Part shown: positions 50,055-61,684 of the stretch, one piece after another
Layout: every line of letters begins with the position of its first letter
Numbering within the stretch: the stretch's first letter is position 1
From: Patagioenas fasciata
Lineage: Eukaryota; Chordata; Aves; Columbiformes; Columbidae
Reading direction: 5' to 3'
NCBI RefSeq assembly: GCF_037038585.1
Contig: NC_092526.1
Coordinates: 40,187,501-40,251,500 of the forward strand
Length of the DNA: 64,000 nucleotides
The notes under the pieces: generated by a model
What the model was told of the DNA's origin: nothing
Databases searched by the model: none
The model's input: the letters and a program-made list of their open reading frames with translations, nothing else
Translations under genes and position numbers: made by a program

Positions 50055-50228
50055 CTTGTTTTACAAGATGTATGTCTCCTTCTCGGGTTTTCTCCCACAG
50101 TCCATAGCAGGTACTGCCTTTCATGCACAAAATTGTGCCGTTCTCCTGGGAGATGCGGCTCTCGCTGATCCCATGGTCCTGCTGATACGGGTCTTTAAAC
50201 GCACACAGACGCTCTTCGCTCTGTGAGG
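50055..50228 (-). CDS. BMPR2: BMPR2 exon 2, first half of ligand-binding ectodomain
   Basis: The exon is 174 nt and covers human residues 26-83. It begins with the last two bases of the codon split with exon 1, after TTTAAAG, and reads [17 protein letters not shown]. It ends in phase 1 after LVKQ. It holds three of the ten ectodomain cysteines (LCAF, ILC, STC) and one N-glycosylation site (ENGT). This is the start of the activin-receptor three-finger fold that binds BMPs outside the cell. The human exon is 171 nt; the extra codon lies in TREGD, where human has SKGD. I chose this acceptor over a CACAG eight bases inside the exon because only it preserves the phase and the conserved SQ. Confidence 0.96.
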
Positions 50229-52073
50229 CTTTAAACAAAGAAAATGGGTTTTGTCAGTGATTTTAGGCATAAAAGATTAATTTTAATAAAAATACGACTA
50301 AGGTCATACATTCAAAACCATCCTGAATTATACATATCCGTTCTTTATATTGTACTCTAACAGCCAGGAACAAAACCGACGTCTGTCCCAAAGTTGCTTT
50401 CATAAAAAGGACAAAAACCTCAGCAGATGCTTGAAAATGAATGTGCAGATGTTTGCAGTTCACAGGTGCAGAACAGAAATTTCCTTGAATAGTCGGCATC
50501 ACCTGCATCATTTGTCCCCAGGCTCGAGGCGCTCAACCGTGAGCTGGTTTCTCCAGCACCCACACGCGTCAGTTGTTTCCAGATCCTAAACCAAGGTGAT
50601 CTTTTCAGGCTGCCTACTGAATTCAGAGGGTGTTTCCCACTCTATCGGCCTCGCTCTTCTATCCACACTGACATTTTTGCCCAGCAATGGATCAGTTCGG
50701 GCTCTTTCACACAACTTCAGCAACGACCAGCAACAGAAATGCAAACGGCAGAGTAAAACCCACCCACCCGACCAGCAAGAACACTTAATCAACCACCTTC
50801 ATGTTCTACCCATTTGATTACTGCTTTTTTGTTTATATCACTTCAACAGGAGGACTTGACCATGCTTGATATCCCTCTTTGTCTTTTCTTTAGGATGAGT
50901 AAACACAAACAATAAGCTCTTTAGAAAGGCACCGAGTTTGGGATAAATAAATCCTGCATTTGTAGTGAATAGGATATTTAGAATATTTTCATTCATCCCT
51001 TGAGCGATTTCATAAAAGGCATGGAAAGCTCGGTGTGTAATTTCAAGGCACTTACGTACTATTTGGTAGTTCAACTCTGCAAATGTCTAATCACAGTCAT
51101 AATTTGTGCTGTGTATCTCAACAACCAGATTGCATCCAGCTCCTTAACTCCCATGAAAGCACCGGGAGAGAAAAGACACGAGGTGGAGTAGATGGCTCTT
51201 TGGGGAAAACAGATTTTGAGCTTAAAATAAATGTATAGCATATGTAAGTGTACATTATTGAAGATCCTGTATGTGGATAAAAGATCTCGCTCAGGATTGA
51301 TTTATGTGATCATAAAACAGAAGCTGCATTTAGCAAGGCGGACTTAGTGCAAAAAGGCCATTTGTTGTGTCACCAGCACAGACAACCGGGAAACAGCAAG
51401 ACAAAGCGGGACACTCGGCTACCTGTGTCACCTCGGAAGCTGCCACTGTTCACCGAGGAGCCGGAATTCAGAACCCTGCCCCATCCAAAACAGCAGCGAC
51501 GCTGTGAGGGTTTTAGATCAGTTTTGTGCGGTAGCTGAGTGGGACTAAGGTTATCTGAGATGCTGGTTGTTTATGGAATGCTGCAAGATAAGCCCTTTCA
51601 TAACTGGCCTTTATTGCAAAAAAATAAATCAGAATTTGTTAACGGTTGTGCTAGGTGCTGTCCGAACATACACTACAGAAAATAACGGCTGCTACCAAAA
51701 GCTCTTCTGATTTTAAAAGCCATATTTCCCTGTAAATTCCTGCAGAGAGGAGGAAGGGGCGAGTGCGGGAGGATCCAACCCCCACCGACAGTAGCTCCTC
51801 GGTGGGTTCACAGGTGGAGCGGCAATGCCGGAGAAAATTGGGGAGGGCTTCAGGTGTCCGGAAACTGCCTTGAAGAATAGAATGGATGAGCTGTTTCCAT
51901 TTCTTTGCATGATTTGGGCAGGTTCCTGCTCTGAGAATCTGGCAGTAAAGCTTTCTTCTTCCAGGCAGTGGAAACCAGTCAGCTCTAAAAACTATGAGTA
52001 TCGGAACTCTTCTAAGTCAGGCCTTGAAAGCAACCTCCAGCCTAGACTAATATGCCTTAAATATGACAAAAGA

Positions 52074-52917
52074 AATCCCAGAATGTCAGGGGTTGGAAGG
52101 GACCTGGAAAGCTCATCCAGTGCAATCCCCCCATGGAGCAGGAACACCCAGCTGAGGTTCCACAGGAAGGTGTCCAGGCGGGTTTGAATGTCTGCAGAGA
52201 AGGAGACTCCACAACCTCCCTGGGCAGCCTGGGCCAGGCTCTGACACCCTCACCAGGAACAAGTTTCTTCTCATGTTTAAGTGGAACCTCCTGTGTTCCA
52301 GTTTGCACCCATTGCCCCTTGTCCTGTCACTGGTTGTCACCGAGAAGAGCCTGGCTCCATCCTCCTGACACTCCCCCTTTCCATATTGATCCCCATGAAT
52401 GAGTCACCCCTCAGTCTCCTCTTCTCCAGCTCCAGAGCCCCAGCTCCCTCAGCCTTTCCTCACACGGGAGATGCTCCACTCCCTTCAGCATCGTGGTGGC
52501 TGCACTGGACTCTCTCCAGCAGTTCCCTGTCCTTCTGGAACTGAGGGGCCACAACTGGACACAATATTCCAGGTGTGGTCTCCCCAGGGCAGAGCAGAGG
52601 GGCAGGAGAACCTCTCTGACCTACTGACCACCCCCTTCTAACCCACCCCAGGTACCATTGGCCTTCCTGGCCACAAGGGCCCAGTGCTGGCTCATGGTCA
52701 CCCTGCTGTGCCCAGGACCCCCAGGTCCCTTTCCCCTACGCTGCTCTCTAATAGGTCATTCCCCAACTTACACTGGAACCTGAGGTTGTTCCTGCCCAGA
52801 TGACAGACTCTGCACTTGCCCTTGTTATATTTCATTAATTTTTCCCTGTCCAGCTCTCCAGCCTGTCCAGGTCTCTGGATGGCAGCACAGCCTCTGCCGT
52901 GTCAGCCACTCCTCCCA
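52074..52917 (-). mobile_element. CR1 LINE, 5'-truncated (copy J)
   Basis: About 844 bp in the same orientation as BMPR2. It runs from the tail (ATCCCAGAATGTCAGGGGTT) back to CAGCACAGCCTCTGCCGTGT. It is nearly identical to copies E, F and K and shares their two-base loss in the VQRR region and the CATGGGGATC variant. Confidence 0.94.
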
Positions 52918-55324
52918 AATGAAGATATTACCACAAAGACACACAGAGGTGCTGGGGCACCTGTTCTGAACTTCATCTATTTAAGAGAAATCTCACTTTT
53001 CAAGAGAAGAGAGATTTTGAAAAAGCAAATTGCAATTGGATGTTTACGTGTTTACCACTGAAAAATTTGCCACCACAGACAACTTGTAGTAGCCACAGAT
53101 AGGTTGACATTGAACAAAAGGAAAACCTGAACAACGAACTGTAAATGATTTATTGTGAAATGCCTATTGCCCATTCCTCTCAAACTCATGTACCAGAGAA
53201 ACTATGTCAAAATAATTCAATAATAATACGAACTCAAGCTCCCATTCAGTCATCCAGTAGAGATTTCCAACAAAGACAAGAAGGGAAGGCACCATTCTCA
53301 GAAGTTCTACCAAGGGAAAAAAACAAGAGTAGGGCAAGCTCTTCACTTCCCTACCGAAAGGGAAGCCTGTTTTACAATTATATTCATATAAAAATACATC
53401 TTGCCGTCCATATGTGGCGTTACAACTGAGTACGGGCGGTTCAAGAAATAATCTAAGAAATGCTGAATGTTCTGGTGTGTCCTGCTTGGCTGCCGTGCTC
53501 GGCGTGTCTGATCACCACGTGTGCGTCTCCAGGCCTGGCCTCGGGCCGACCCAGAAATCGCGTTGTCATATTCCAAAGGGAGGATGGGGAGAGAGACCAC
53601 GTTCAATCGCTCTCCTGAAATCATAAAGGAACTGGGAATTGCCCTTAGTTTCCCAAGGCCGCTACGCAGTCTCAACACAAAGCCCCAGGGCTTCAGGAAT
53701 TTCCTTCTGGCGTACGGCTCAGGTTTTTATATGACTACAGACTTACTGCTCATCAGTTCTATAGTTAGAAAAATTAAAAAACAACAAACCACACACCACA
53801 AAATCCCAGGTTGTTACAGGAAAATATTATACTGAAGTTTTCAATATTTTCTCCCTGTAACCATACTGCTATTTCCAGCTGCTCGGGAACATAGAAGTGA
53901 TTCACACAAATACACGAATTCTGGATGTTTGTGGTGGTTCACTACAAAACCACCCTGAGATGTTTATTATTTGAATGTTTGCCTTCATCCCCCAAAATGG
54001 ATATTTCTGAAACAGCAAAGATCAAAAGAAAATTTCAAGTGTACATACTGTCTGTGTCAGAAATCACATATGCTATTAAAACACAATTCATCCATACTGG
54101 GATGAGTTTAAACACATGAACATATTTCTTTTCGTATACTAATTCTTCCACGATCACTTTGCGTTCTAGGAAAACATGATTACTGAAAACAATTACAACA
54201 GAAATACCCAAAGTTACAGGAACCCAACTGCAAATCCTTCGAACATGAGTCATAATTCATTAATAGCGTAGGAAGCCGGTCCCATCGGTGCTCACCCCAC
54301 GCTTCCTGCCCTGTGTCTATTCAATGCAGCGCGTGGAATTCGCATCCAGCGCAAAGGGAGGAAAAGGGACTCGGATGTTCCTCAAAACGCCCCAAAGAAT
54401 CACCCCGTGTTCTGACTAAAAATAAATCAATAAGCACGCAAACGTTTGCCGCTCTGTCATTAATGCCGGGCAACACATTTTCTATTGCGGCAATCAAGAC
54501 AAAAAGAACCTGAGCATTTGTTTGCCTGTAATGAGATTTCTTTAAATACAGGCCGGCATATATTCAGCTGGTAACCTCATTAGGCCACAACAGATTTTTT
54601 TGAAAGGACTAAGGTTTGGGGTTTTTTTTCTGTAACTTGTCCTTTGAATTCGTGAGATTCTCATCAGAGCGCCCATAGACACTAACCCGTGTTTTCTTTG
54701 GGCCCTGTCAGCTCTCTATGGAACTCTTTTATTTACACAATACGGGGAATCATCATGGGCCTCAAGGCAGGGATACGAGACAGCACGTGTCTCTGTAAAG
54801 CACACTATTAAAGGGAAGGCAATTAAAGTAACATACATCAAGAGGCTCCTTTGAGCGTATCCTTTCAACTACCGATAGCCGAATTCTGACGTGATGAACA
54901 GAGAAAGAGAATCTTGAAGAAACATCACTTAGCAAGCACTTTACTGCTGCTTTTTTCATCTTTTTCTCCTCAGAGGCTTTAACTACAACTATTTCTAAAT
55001 GTGTATACATTAATATAAAAATCTTTCACAAGCAGAGGTCTCTTGAAGGAAATAATTCTTCTACAGAAAGACCATGCTTCATACTAACAAAATGAGGAAA
55101 TAAACATCGCAATCACTAAAGCTCCTCCTGTATCTTATACCTCAAGCTATATGACAAAATCGATGTTGACAATAAAACCCTCGCCATTTATACTCAACAT
55201 TAAAAATCTGGAATAATCGGTTCTCAGTACTGCACGATCCTTGGCCTTCACTCATGGAAATTATTTTGGTTTTGTCTGTTTTTGCTATGTAACATGGCAG
55301 TTGCAAATGGCGGCAATGGCACAG

Positions 55325-56190
55325 AGTCACTGCTGCCCTGGGCAGCCTGTTCCAATGCCCCACAGCCCTTTGGGGAAGAAATTGTTCCCCACATCCAACC
55401 TCAACCTCCCCTGGCGCAACTTGAGGCCGTTTCCTCTGCTCCTGGCGCTTGTTCCTGGGGAGCAGAGCCCGACCCCCCTGGCTCCAAGCTCCTTTCAGGC
55501 AGTTCAGAGATCAGAAGGTCTCCCCTCAGCTCCTGTTCTCCAGCTGAACCCCCAGGTCCCTCAGCCGCTCCCATCACACTTGTGCTCCAGCCCCTCACCA
55601 GCTCCCTTCCCTTCTCTCAACTCGCTCCAGCACCTCAGGGTCTTCCTTGAGCCCTCAGGTGATTTTAGTGCCCTTGGTGGCGCCATTTTGTGTGTGAGGC
55701 GATCCCGCCACCCCTGGTGCCACCAACTTGAGCCCTGAGGTGATTTTGGTGATGCTGGCACCACCATTTTGTGCACTGAGGTGTTCTCGCCACTCCTGGT
55801 GCCACCATTTTGAGCCCTGAGCTGATGGGCCAAGAACTGCCCCCAGGATTCGAGGTTTTATCTCCCCAGCTCCCAGCACAGGGACGGTCACTGCCCTGGG
55901 CCAGCTGGCAACACTGATACCAGCCAGGATGCTGGTGGCCTTTTTGGCCACCTGGGCACACTCTGGCTCATGTTCAGCCACTGTCACCAACACCCCCAGG
56001 TCCTTTCCCAGCCGCTGTTCCCCAGCCTGCAGCGTTCATGGGGTTGTTGTGACCCAAGTGCAGGACCCGGCCCTTGGCCTTGTTGAACCTCAGTCAACCG
56101 GCCTCAGCCCATCGATCCAGCCAGTCCAGATCCTGCTCTGGAACCTCCCAGCCCCAGCAGATCAGCTCTCCCACCCAACGCCTCCGCCCA
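55325..56190 (-). mobile_element. CR1 LINE fragment with nested minisatellite (copy L)
   Basis: Plus strand phrases in antisense order: CTGGGCAGCCTGTTCCAATG, CTCAGCCGCTCCCATCACAC, then GGATTCGAGG, GATACCAGCCAGGATGCTGG, TTGTTGTGACCCAAGTGCAG and CGGCCTCAGCCCATCGATCC. This is a CR1 subfamily different from copy A and older. It is interrupted at about 55650-55827 by a tandem repeat that does not belong to the element. Confidence 0.88.
55649..55825. repeat. 81/82-bp minisatellite inside CR1 copy L
   Basis: Two adjacent units start GAGCCCTCAGGTGATTTTAG (55649, 81 bp) and GAGCCCTGAGGTGATTTTGG (55730, 82 bp); a third begins at 55812 with GAGCCCTGAGCTGATG and breaks off. Both full units contain a CCATTTTGTG core and end CCTGGTGCCACCA. 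The units interrupt the CR1 between TCTTCCTT and GGGCCAAGAACTG. Confidence 0.85.
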
Positions 56191-57623
56191 GATGCATCCG
56201 CCATACCAGGAATTTCATGAATTAGAATTCATGTAAATAGAGACGTATGGGGTGGGCAAAAAAGTAAACAACAGCCAACTCAGATTCTTCAGTGAAGGCC
56301 TTGCTCTCCTTTCCCCAAATTTACTCTCAAAGAAGTGTCACCTTAGAAGAACCCAGCTGCAGTGAGAGCTATGGCATGGCACAGATTTATTGCTACTGGC
56401 CGACAAATCACGGAGTCCCCAAACGCTGGCAGATTTTACGCAAAAATATCTGAGCTTACTGCACATAAACTGTGTCACTGCCTTATTTGCACAGCTTTAT
56501 AAATGTTTCTGAGGATAACCAGACCACCGTGCTGTGCAAACCTCATCCGAATCCGGCGTTACCACAGAAGGAAAGTTTCATCCAACTACTAAGAGTACAA
56601 GATCAAGTGGCGAGAAAGCCGGGCAACACCTGTGTTCTGGCATAAAATCCGCTGGGACAAAATTAGAAGAATTTCAAGCAAATTTGAACCACCTATGCCT
56701 CCCTAAATGATTCAGCATTTTGCAGGTAAGGCATTTGTTTTTATTGTCTAGGTCTGTCTAGTTCACGGGTTTCTTCCATCTTTTTCCCCTATGTTAAATT
56801 ACTATTGATTTTTAGCAAGACAGAATTAAAATGAAATGTATACAACAAAGAGGTAGGGGAAGAAGGTTATCAATCTGTCCAATATGAAATTTCTCAATAT
56901 GTCACCTGCTAGCAGTACAAAACCCACTCCGGTATGTTAACATTGTCTCAGTTCAGTGATTCCATAGGACTGACGACAATTCATCACACAACTTTTCACC
57001 CAAGAAACAGTTAAAGGCTTTGCAGCAAGAGATTATGGCGGGTTTGGGGATTTTTTTTAATGCTGTAAAAATCATACAGTGCCATAGCATTTAAGCATTG
57101 ACTTTGCTAGCTTTAAAATACTCATCTTTGCCATCAGACTTAGACTTATAGCCAGCTCACAGCCATTTACATTTAACCTTCTGAAAGTCTGAATATTACA
57201 GGTTTTAAACAAATTTTTAAAAACAATGTTCACTTCCTAAACGCCTACATCTCTATCCAGAGAAAAATCACGGCGTTCATATTACTGTTTAGCAATTATG
57301 TCGTAACGCTCTTGGTCACACATAATCCTTTCCAGTGGCCGGGGACTATTCACAGACCTGAATTTTTCCTCTTTGCCCCAGGCTGGAGCTCAGGGATTTT
57401 TTTCTGGGTCTGAGTGTCTGGCTTCTGTTTATTTGGGCTGTCAGGGTGAAGTATCTGCAGGAATAACACAGGAAGCTGTGCAGCAAAAGCAGCAGCAAAG
57501 CGAGCTCGCCATGCGGCGTTTCTCCTCCACACTCCGAGAGAACCAACTGCCCAGAGCAAAATCAATTCTTGCAGAGGCTACTTTAGATCCCATTGAAAAA
57601 AGTCTGTTACCAGACCTTATCTA

Positions 57624-57639
57624 ATATATATATATATAT
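57624..57639. repeat. (TA)n microsatellite
   Basis: Eight TA units in intron 1. Confidence 0.9.
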
Positions 57640-59576
57640 CCCCACGTAACATACTCACTTTTCTAGCAAGCAGAGATACCATTCCTACTGCATCTACTTG
57701 AAAACTCTTCAGCAGCTTCAGTTTGGAGACAGACAGTCCCCATACAGCCCGTCTTTTACAGCATACTACAAAAATCCTTCCTATAAACATTTTCAGGAAA
57801 CTTATACCACTGGCAAAGCGCCGGACCATTGGAAAACTAGCAAACACTCTGGGACCTGAAGCTAGAAGTTCCAAAATCATCGTATTTTGCACTTAGGAAT
57901 CCGCACTGCCTTAATTTACCCAATGCAAGGTGAAATGCAGCTCGCGCAGAGGACAGAACATCATCAAGGACTAGCAAGAGATTGTGGGAACTCGGACCCA
58001 CTTCAAACACCCTCCTCTGGGTTCCTTTGATGTATGGAATTAATTGCGAACTACACGTGTTTATGGGTGTTTGTTGAACTGGGCAAACCCAGAAAATACT
58101 GACTTTTGCTGCTGTTAGACTTCAAGGTTATCAGCCCACTGAACAGAGGTCACTGTTCATGGGTTTCTTGGTGTTACCATGCGTAACTTGTTAGAAGTTT
58201 ATGGGCAAAGCACTGAAATGATTAAAATCAATTAATACATTTTCTTTACGCATTAATTTAAATCTTTGTTGTACCAAGAACAAGTTCATCAGCTAAGGAA
58301 GTGATATAAGCTGACATTCGCAAAACTTGTACAGTCAGAAAAATCAGTGTCTAGTCAAGACAAGCTCTTCATTAGAAAGCAATATAACTTTCAGTAAACA
58401 TTTAAATAGCAGCTTTAATGGAATTCAGATCAGCTTTATTAATTTGTGTACTTGTTTTCTAGCCAACTGGCTCTAATTTATGAAAACTAAATTATAACAT
58501 GGAAAAACACTCATGTTTGCACATGCGTTAGTAAAGTTATGTTTCTTTATCAAGAATACAGTGCTGTACAGATTACTGGCTATTTTAAATAAGCCATACA
58601 TACAAAGTAGGTTTCCCATCCTTTTTAATAGATTTGTATAACGGAAATCCTATTTGCAACCTCCCTCTAAAGAAGAGATCCTGATCCAAACCTGAATTAC
58701 TTGACATGGTGATAAGCCAGATAAGAACACTTTCTGGTGATCAAAAAGCAAATCCTTCCAATGTTAAATGAATTTAAGTCCAAGTTTTTTGCTAAACTGT
58801 TTTAGAACAGACATGCCTTATTTCTTCTTTCAACAAAACACAGCTATCAAAAAAGGGAAAATCCCACCAGCACAGTGAAAACACGCAACTCACAACCTGA
58901 ATATGTGCTTTAGCGTCTTCAGGCGAGATATAATTTATTCTACAATATTCACCAAACACATTTACAGGATCAGACAGGTTTTCAGAATCTCTGAGACAAA
59001 CTAATACTGCAATCAAAGGATTAGCGAACCAGCTGCTATGTGCCCTTCCAGCTGATTATCATAGAGTGCAGACAGCCCGCTTGCTTGGGAAACGCCTGCA
59101 GGAACCTTTGGCAGAGCAGGAAAACGTCACCTTAACTCGTTACTTTATTTATCGCATTAAAAAACTGAACTTATGGAATATAAACAGTACGCTGGTTTAG
59201 AACATCTGAAGTGATCAACTTCATTCACAGTAAAAGGTGACAAAATGGATTGCAGAACACTTGCATTCAAAGGTAAGGATGCTGCGCAGCCAAGGTTGGA
59301 CTTTTCAGTCTTCTCCCCAAATCTTACTAAAAACCAAACTGATGCCAAAATTCATACCTTATCAGATGCTAGGATCAAATTGTGGAAAAAAAAAATCATT
59401 TGGAAGCTCCAGGTTTATCTTCAAAATATTTTCAAATAGCTTTTCAGTTCACACGTAGAAAAAATTTGCCAAATACAAACTCTCAATATCTCTCAATAAA
59501 AAGAAGTGCCCTTGTTATTAGTGTTCAAATAGTCAGTTATGCCCAAATGCTTTCCTCCTTGAGGCTACGAGAAAGA

Positions 59577-59601
59577 ATTATTATTGTTATTATTATTATT
59601 C
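59577..59601. repeat. (ATT)n microsatellite
   Basis: ATTATTATTGTTATTATTAT with one interruption, in intron 1. Confidence 0.9.
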
Positions 59602-61023
59602 TGGCGGGAGACTGAGCCCCAACCACACAGGAAAGCAGCAAAACTCGGCATTCAACAAGATATTGAAGCGTTTACAGCGCTGCTTACCAAAATCAGGAAA
59701 CCTCTTTGGTTTTCTACTCACATCTTACTAACACTTTGCCTTCGTGTTCTTTCACTGTCTTTCTAAGCTGCACTGCTGGTCATGGGACAACGTTTGCATC
59801 GCTCCCGCTTGATACAACTAGGAAGGAAAGCTGACATTTATTAACTATAAAGAAAATTCCGAGGTGAAGGAAATGACAGTAGTGATTCATTCGTCTGGTA
59901 AAACCACTCCTTTCGATGACACTGAAGTGAAGCCATCCATACGGCCTCTGCATCTTGGATGAGTCAGAATTTCACAGCCCGTCACAAGCAGACAGGCTGC
60001 CCAGGGGAAATACAGAGGCATAAACATGCACTGGTTATTCAAAGCACGGCTTTCCAGAAAGCTTTTAGATTAGACGGATTATTCCTCCCCTGCTCGCTGC
60101 TTCTCTAGTTTGTCTTCTTTCCCTCACCTTCTGGGGATTTAAAGGTATTTGAGCGTTCTCTGCAGGAGATGAAACAACTGCCATTCCCAGTTTTCCAACG
60201 CTCTGAATGAGGCAGAGCAGTTAAACAAAAGCAGCTTACCACAGTTTTATCCTCGGCTTCTTCGTTTACAACGTGGTTATTCTCCAAATCCCGCTTGCTG
60301 TCTCTGTCTCAGAATACTGAAAGGTAAACCTCTCAGGTCGGCAAGCTCTTTTCACCCCTATATAAAAGTTCTTGAAATCCTCCTTCCCACCCATCCACCC
60401 AAGTGAAGATTGTGAAGAGGGTCTACACACAAGTTCATTCACACCTTCTTGGGCTTCTTTATTTTTCAAAGGTGCATTTCCCATTCACCGTGTTTTTGCT
60501 CTAAATTGTGGTTGCATGTCACCAGGATAACGAGGATGAGAAAACAGGAAATACTTTGGCTGATGTGGGTTTTAAGGTTACCCAGTTACTGTATCCCTCA
60601 GGAACCAGAAAGCAGTGAGAGAACGTAAAGCAAAGAAGCTCCCAACAACAGAACCAGCTGGATTTCGCAGAGGAGAGATAGCCGCTCGTGCTCAGCATCA
60701 GTAATCCTTCCCCAAGAAAAACGCTGGCTGATACCCGAGTCTTCTCTGTACCAAGGCAGGAAGGTCCTTCGTCTTTATTTCTACCGCAATGCACGTCCAC
60801 AGTGAAGACGCAAGTTCCCCTTTTTTGAACCATTAAAGAAGGATCCACAACCCCCCTGCACACACGGGTGTTCAGCTGACAAACCGCACAGCTCCACCGC
60901 GGCCGTCTCCAGCCTCTGACCCACATCCACACTCTGGCCTTTTTTACCCTGAGTCGTTATTCTGCATCTTTATTCTGTCTATAAGTAAACCAAGACAGGA
61001 ACCGACACATGCTTTCATCCAAG

Positions 61024-61684
61024 GATCACAGCACCCTAGGATGCCAGGGGTTGGAAGGGACCTGGAAAGCTCATCCAGTGCAATCCCCCCATGGAGCAGG
61101 AACACCCAGCTGAGGTTACACAGGAAGGTGTCCAGGCGGGTTTGAATGTCTGCAGAGAAGGAGACTCCACAACCTCCCTGGGCAGCCTGGGCCAGGCTCT
61201 GCCACACTCACCAGGAACAAGTTTCTTCTCATGTTTAAGTGGAACCTCCTGTGTTCCAGTTTGAACCCACTGCCCCTTGTCCTGTCACTGGTTGTCATCC
61301 AGAAGAGCCTGGCTCCATCCTCCTGACATTCCCCCTTTCCATATTGATCCCCATGAATGAGTCCCCCCTCAGTCTCCTCTTCTCCAGCTCCAGAGCCCCA
61401 GCTCCCTCAGCCTTTCCTCACACAGGAGATGCTCCACTCCCTTCAGCATCTTGGTGGCTGCGCTGGACTCTCTCCAGCAGTTCCCTGTCCTTCTGGAACT
61501 GAGGGGCCACAACTGGACACAATATTCCAGGTGTGGTCTCCCCAGGGCAGAGCAGAGGGGCAGGAGAACCTCTCTGACCTACTGACCAGCCCCCTTCTAA
61601 CCCACCCCAGGTACCATTGGCCTTCCTGGCCACAAGGGCCCAGTGCTGGCTCATGGTCACGCTGCTGTCCCCCAGGACCCCCAA
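61024..61684 (-). mobile_element. CR1 LINE, 5'-truncated (copy K)
   Basis: About 660 bp in the orientation of BMPR2. It runs from a tail reading GATCACAGCACCCTAGGATG back to GCTGTCCCCCAGGACCCCC. It shares the two-base loss in the VQRR region with E, F and J and keeps the CATGAATGAG variant. Confidence 0.94.

Noticed and set aside
50213-50220. Alternative exon 2 acceptor at CTCACAG, eight bases inside the exon
   Set aside because: Using it would break the phase with exon 1 as known in human and remove the conserved SQ residues. The upstream TTTAAAG fits.
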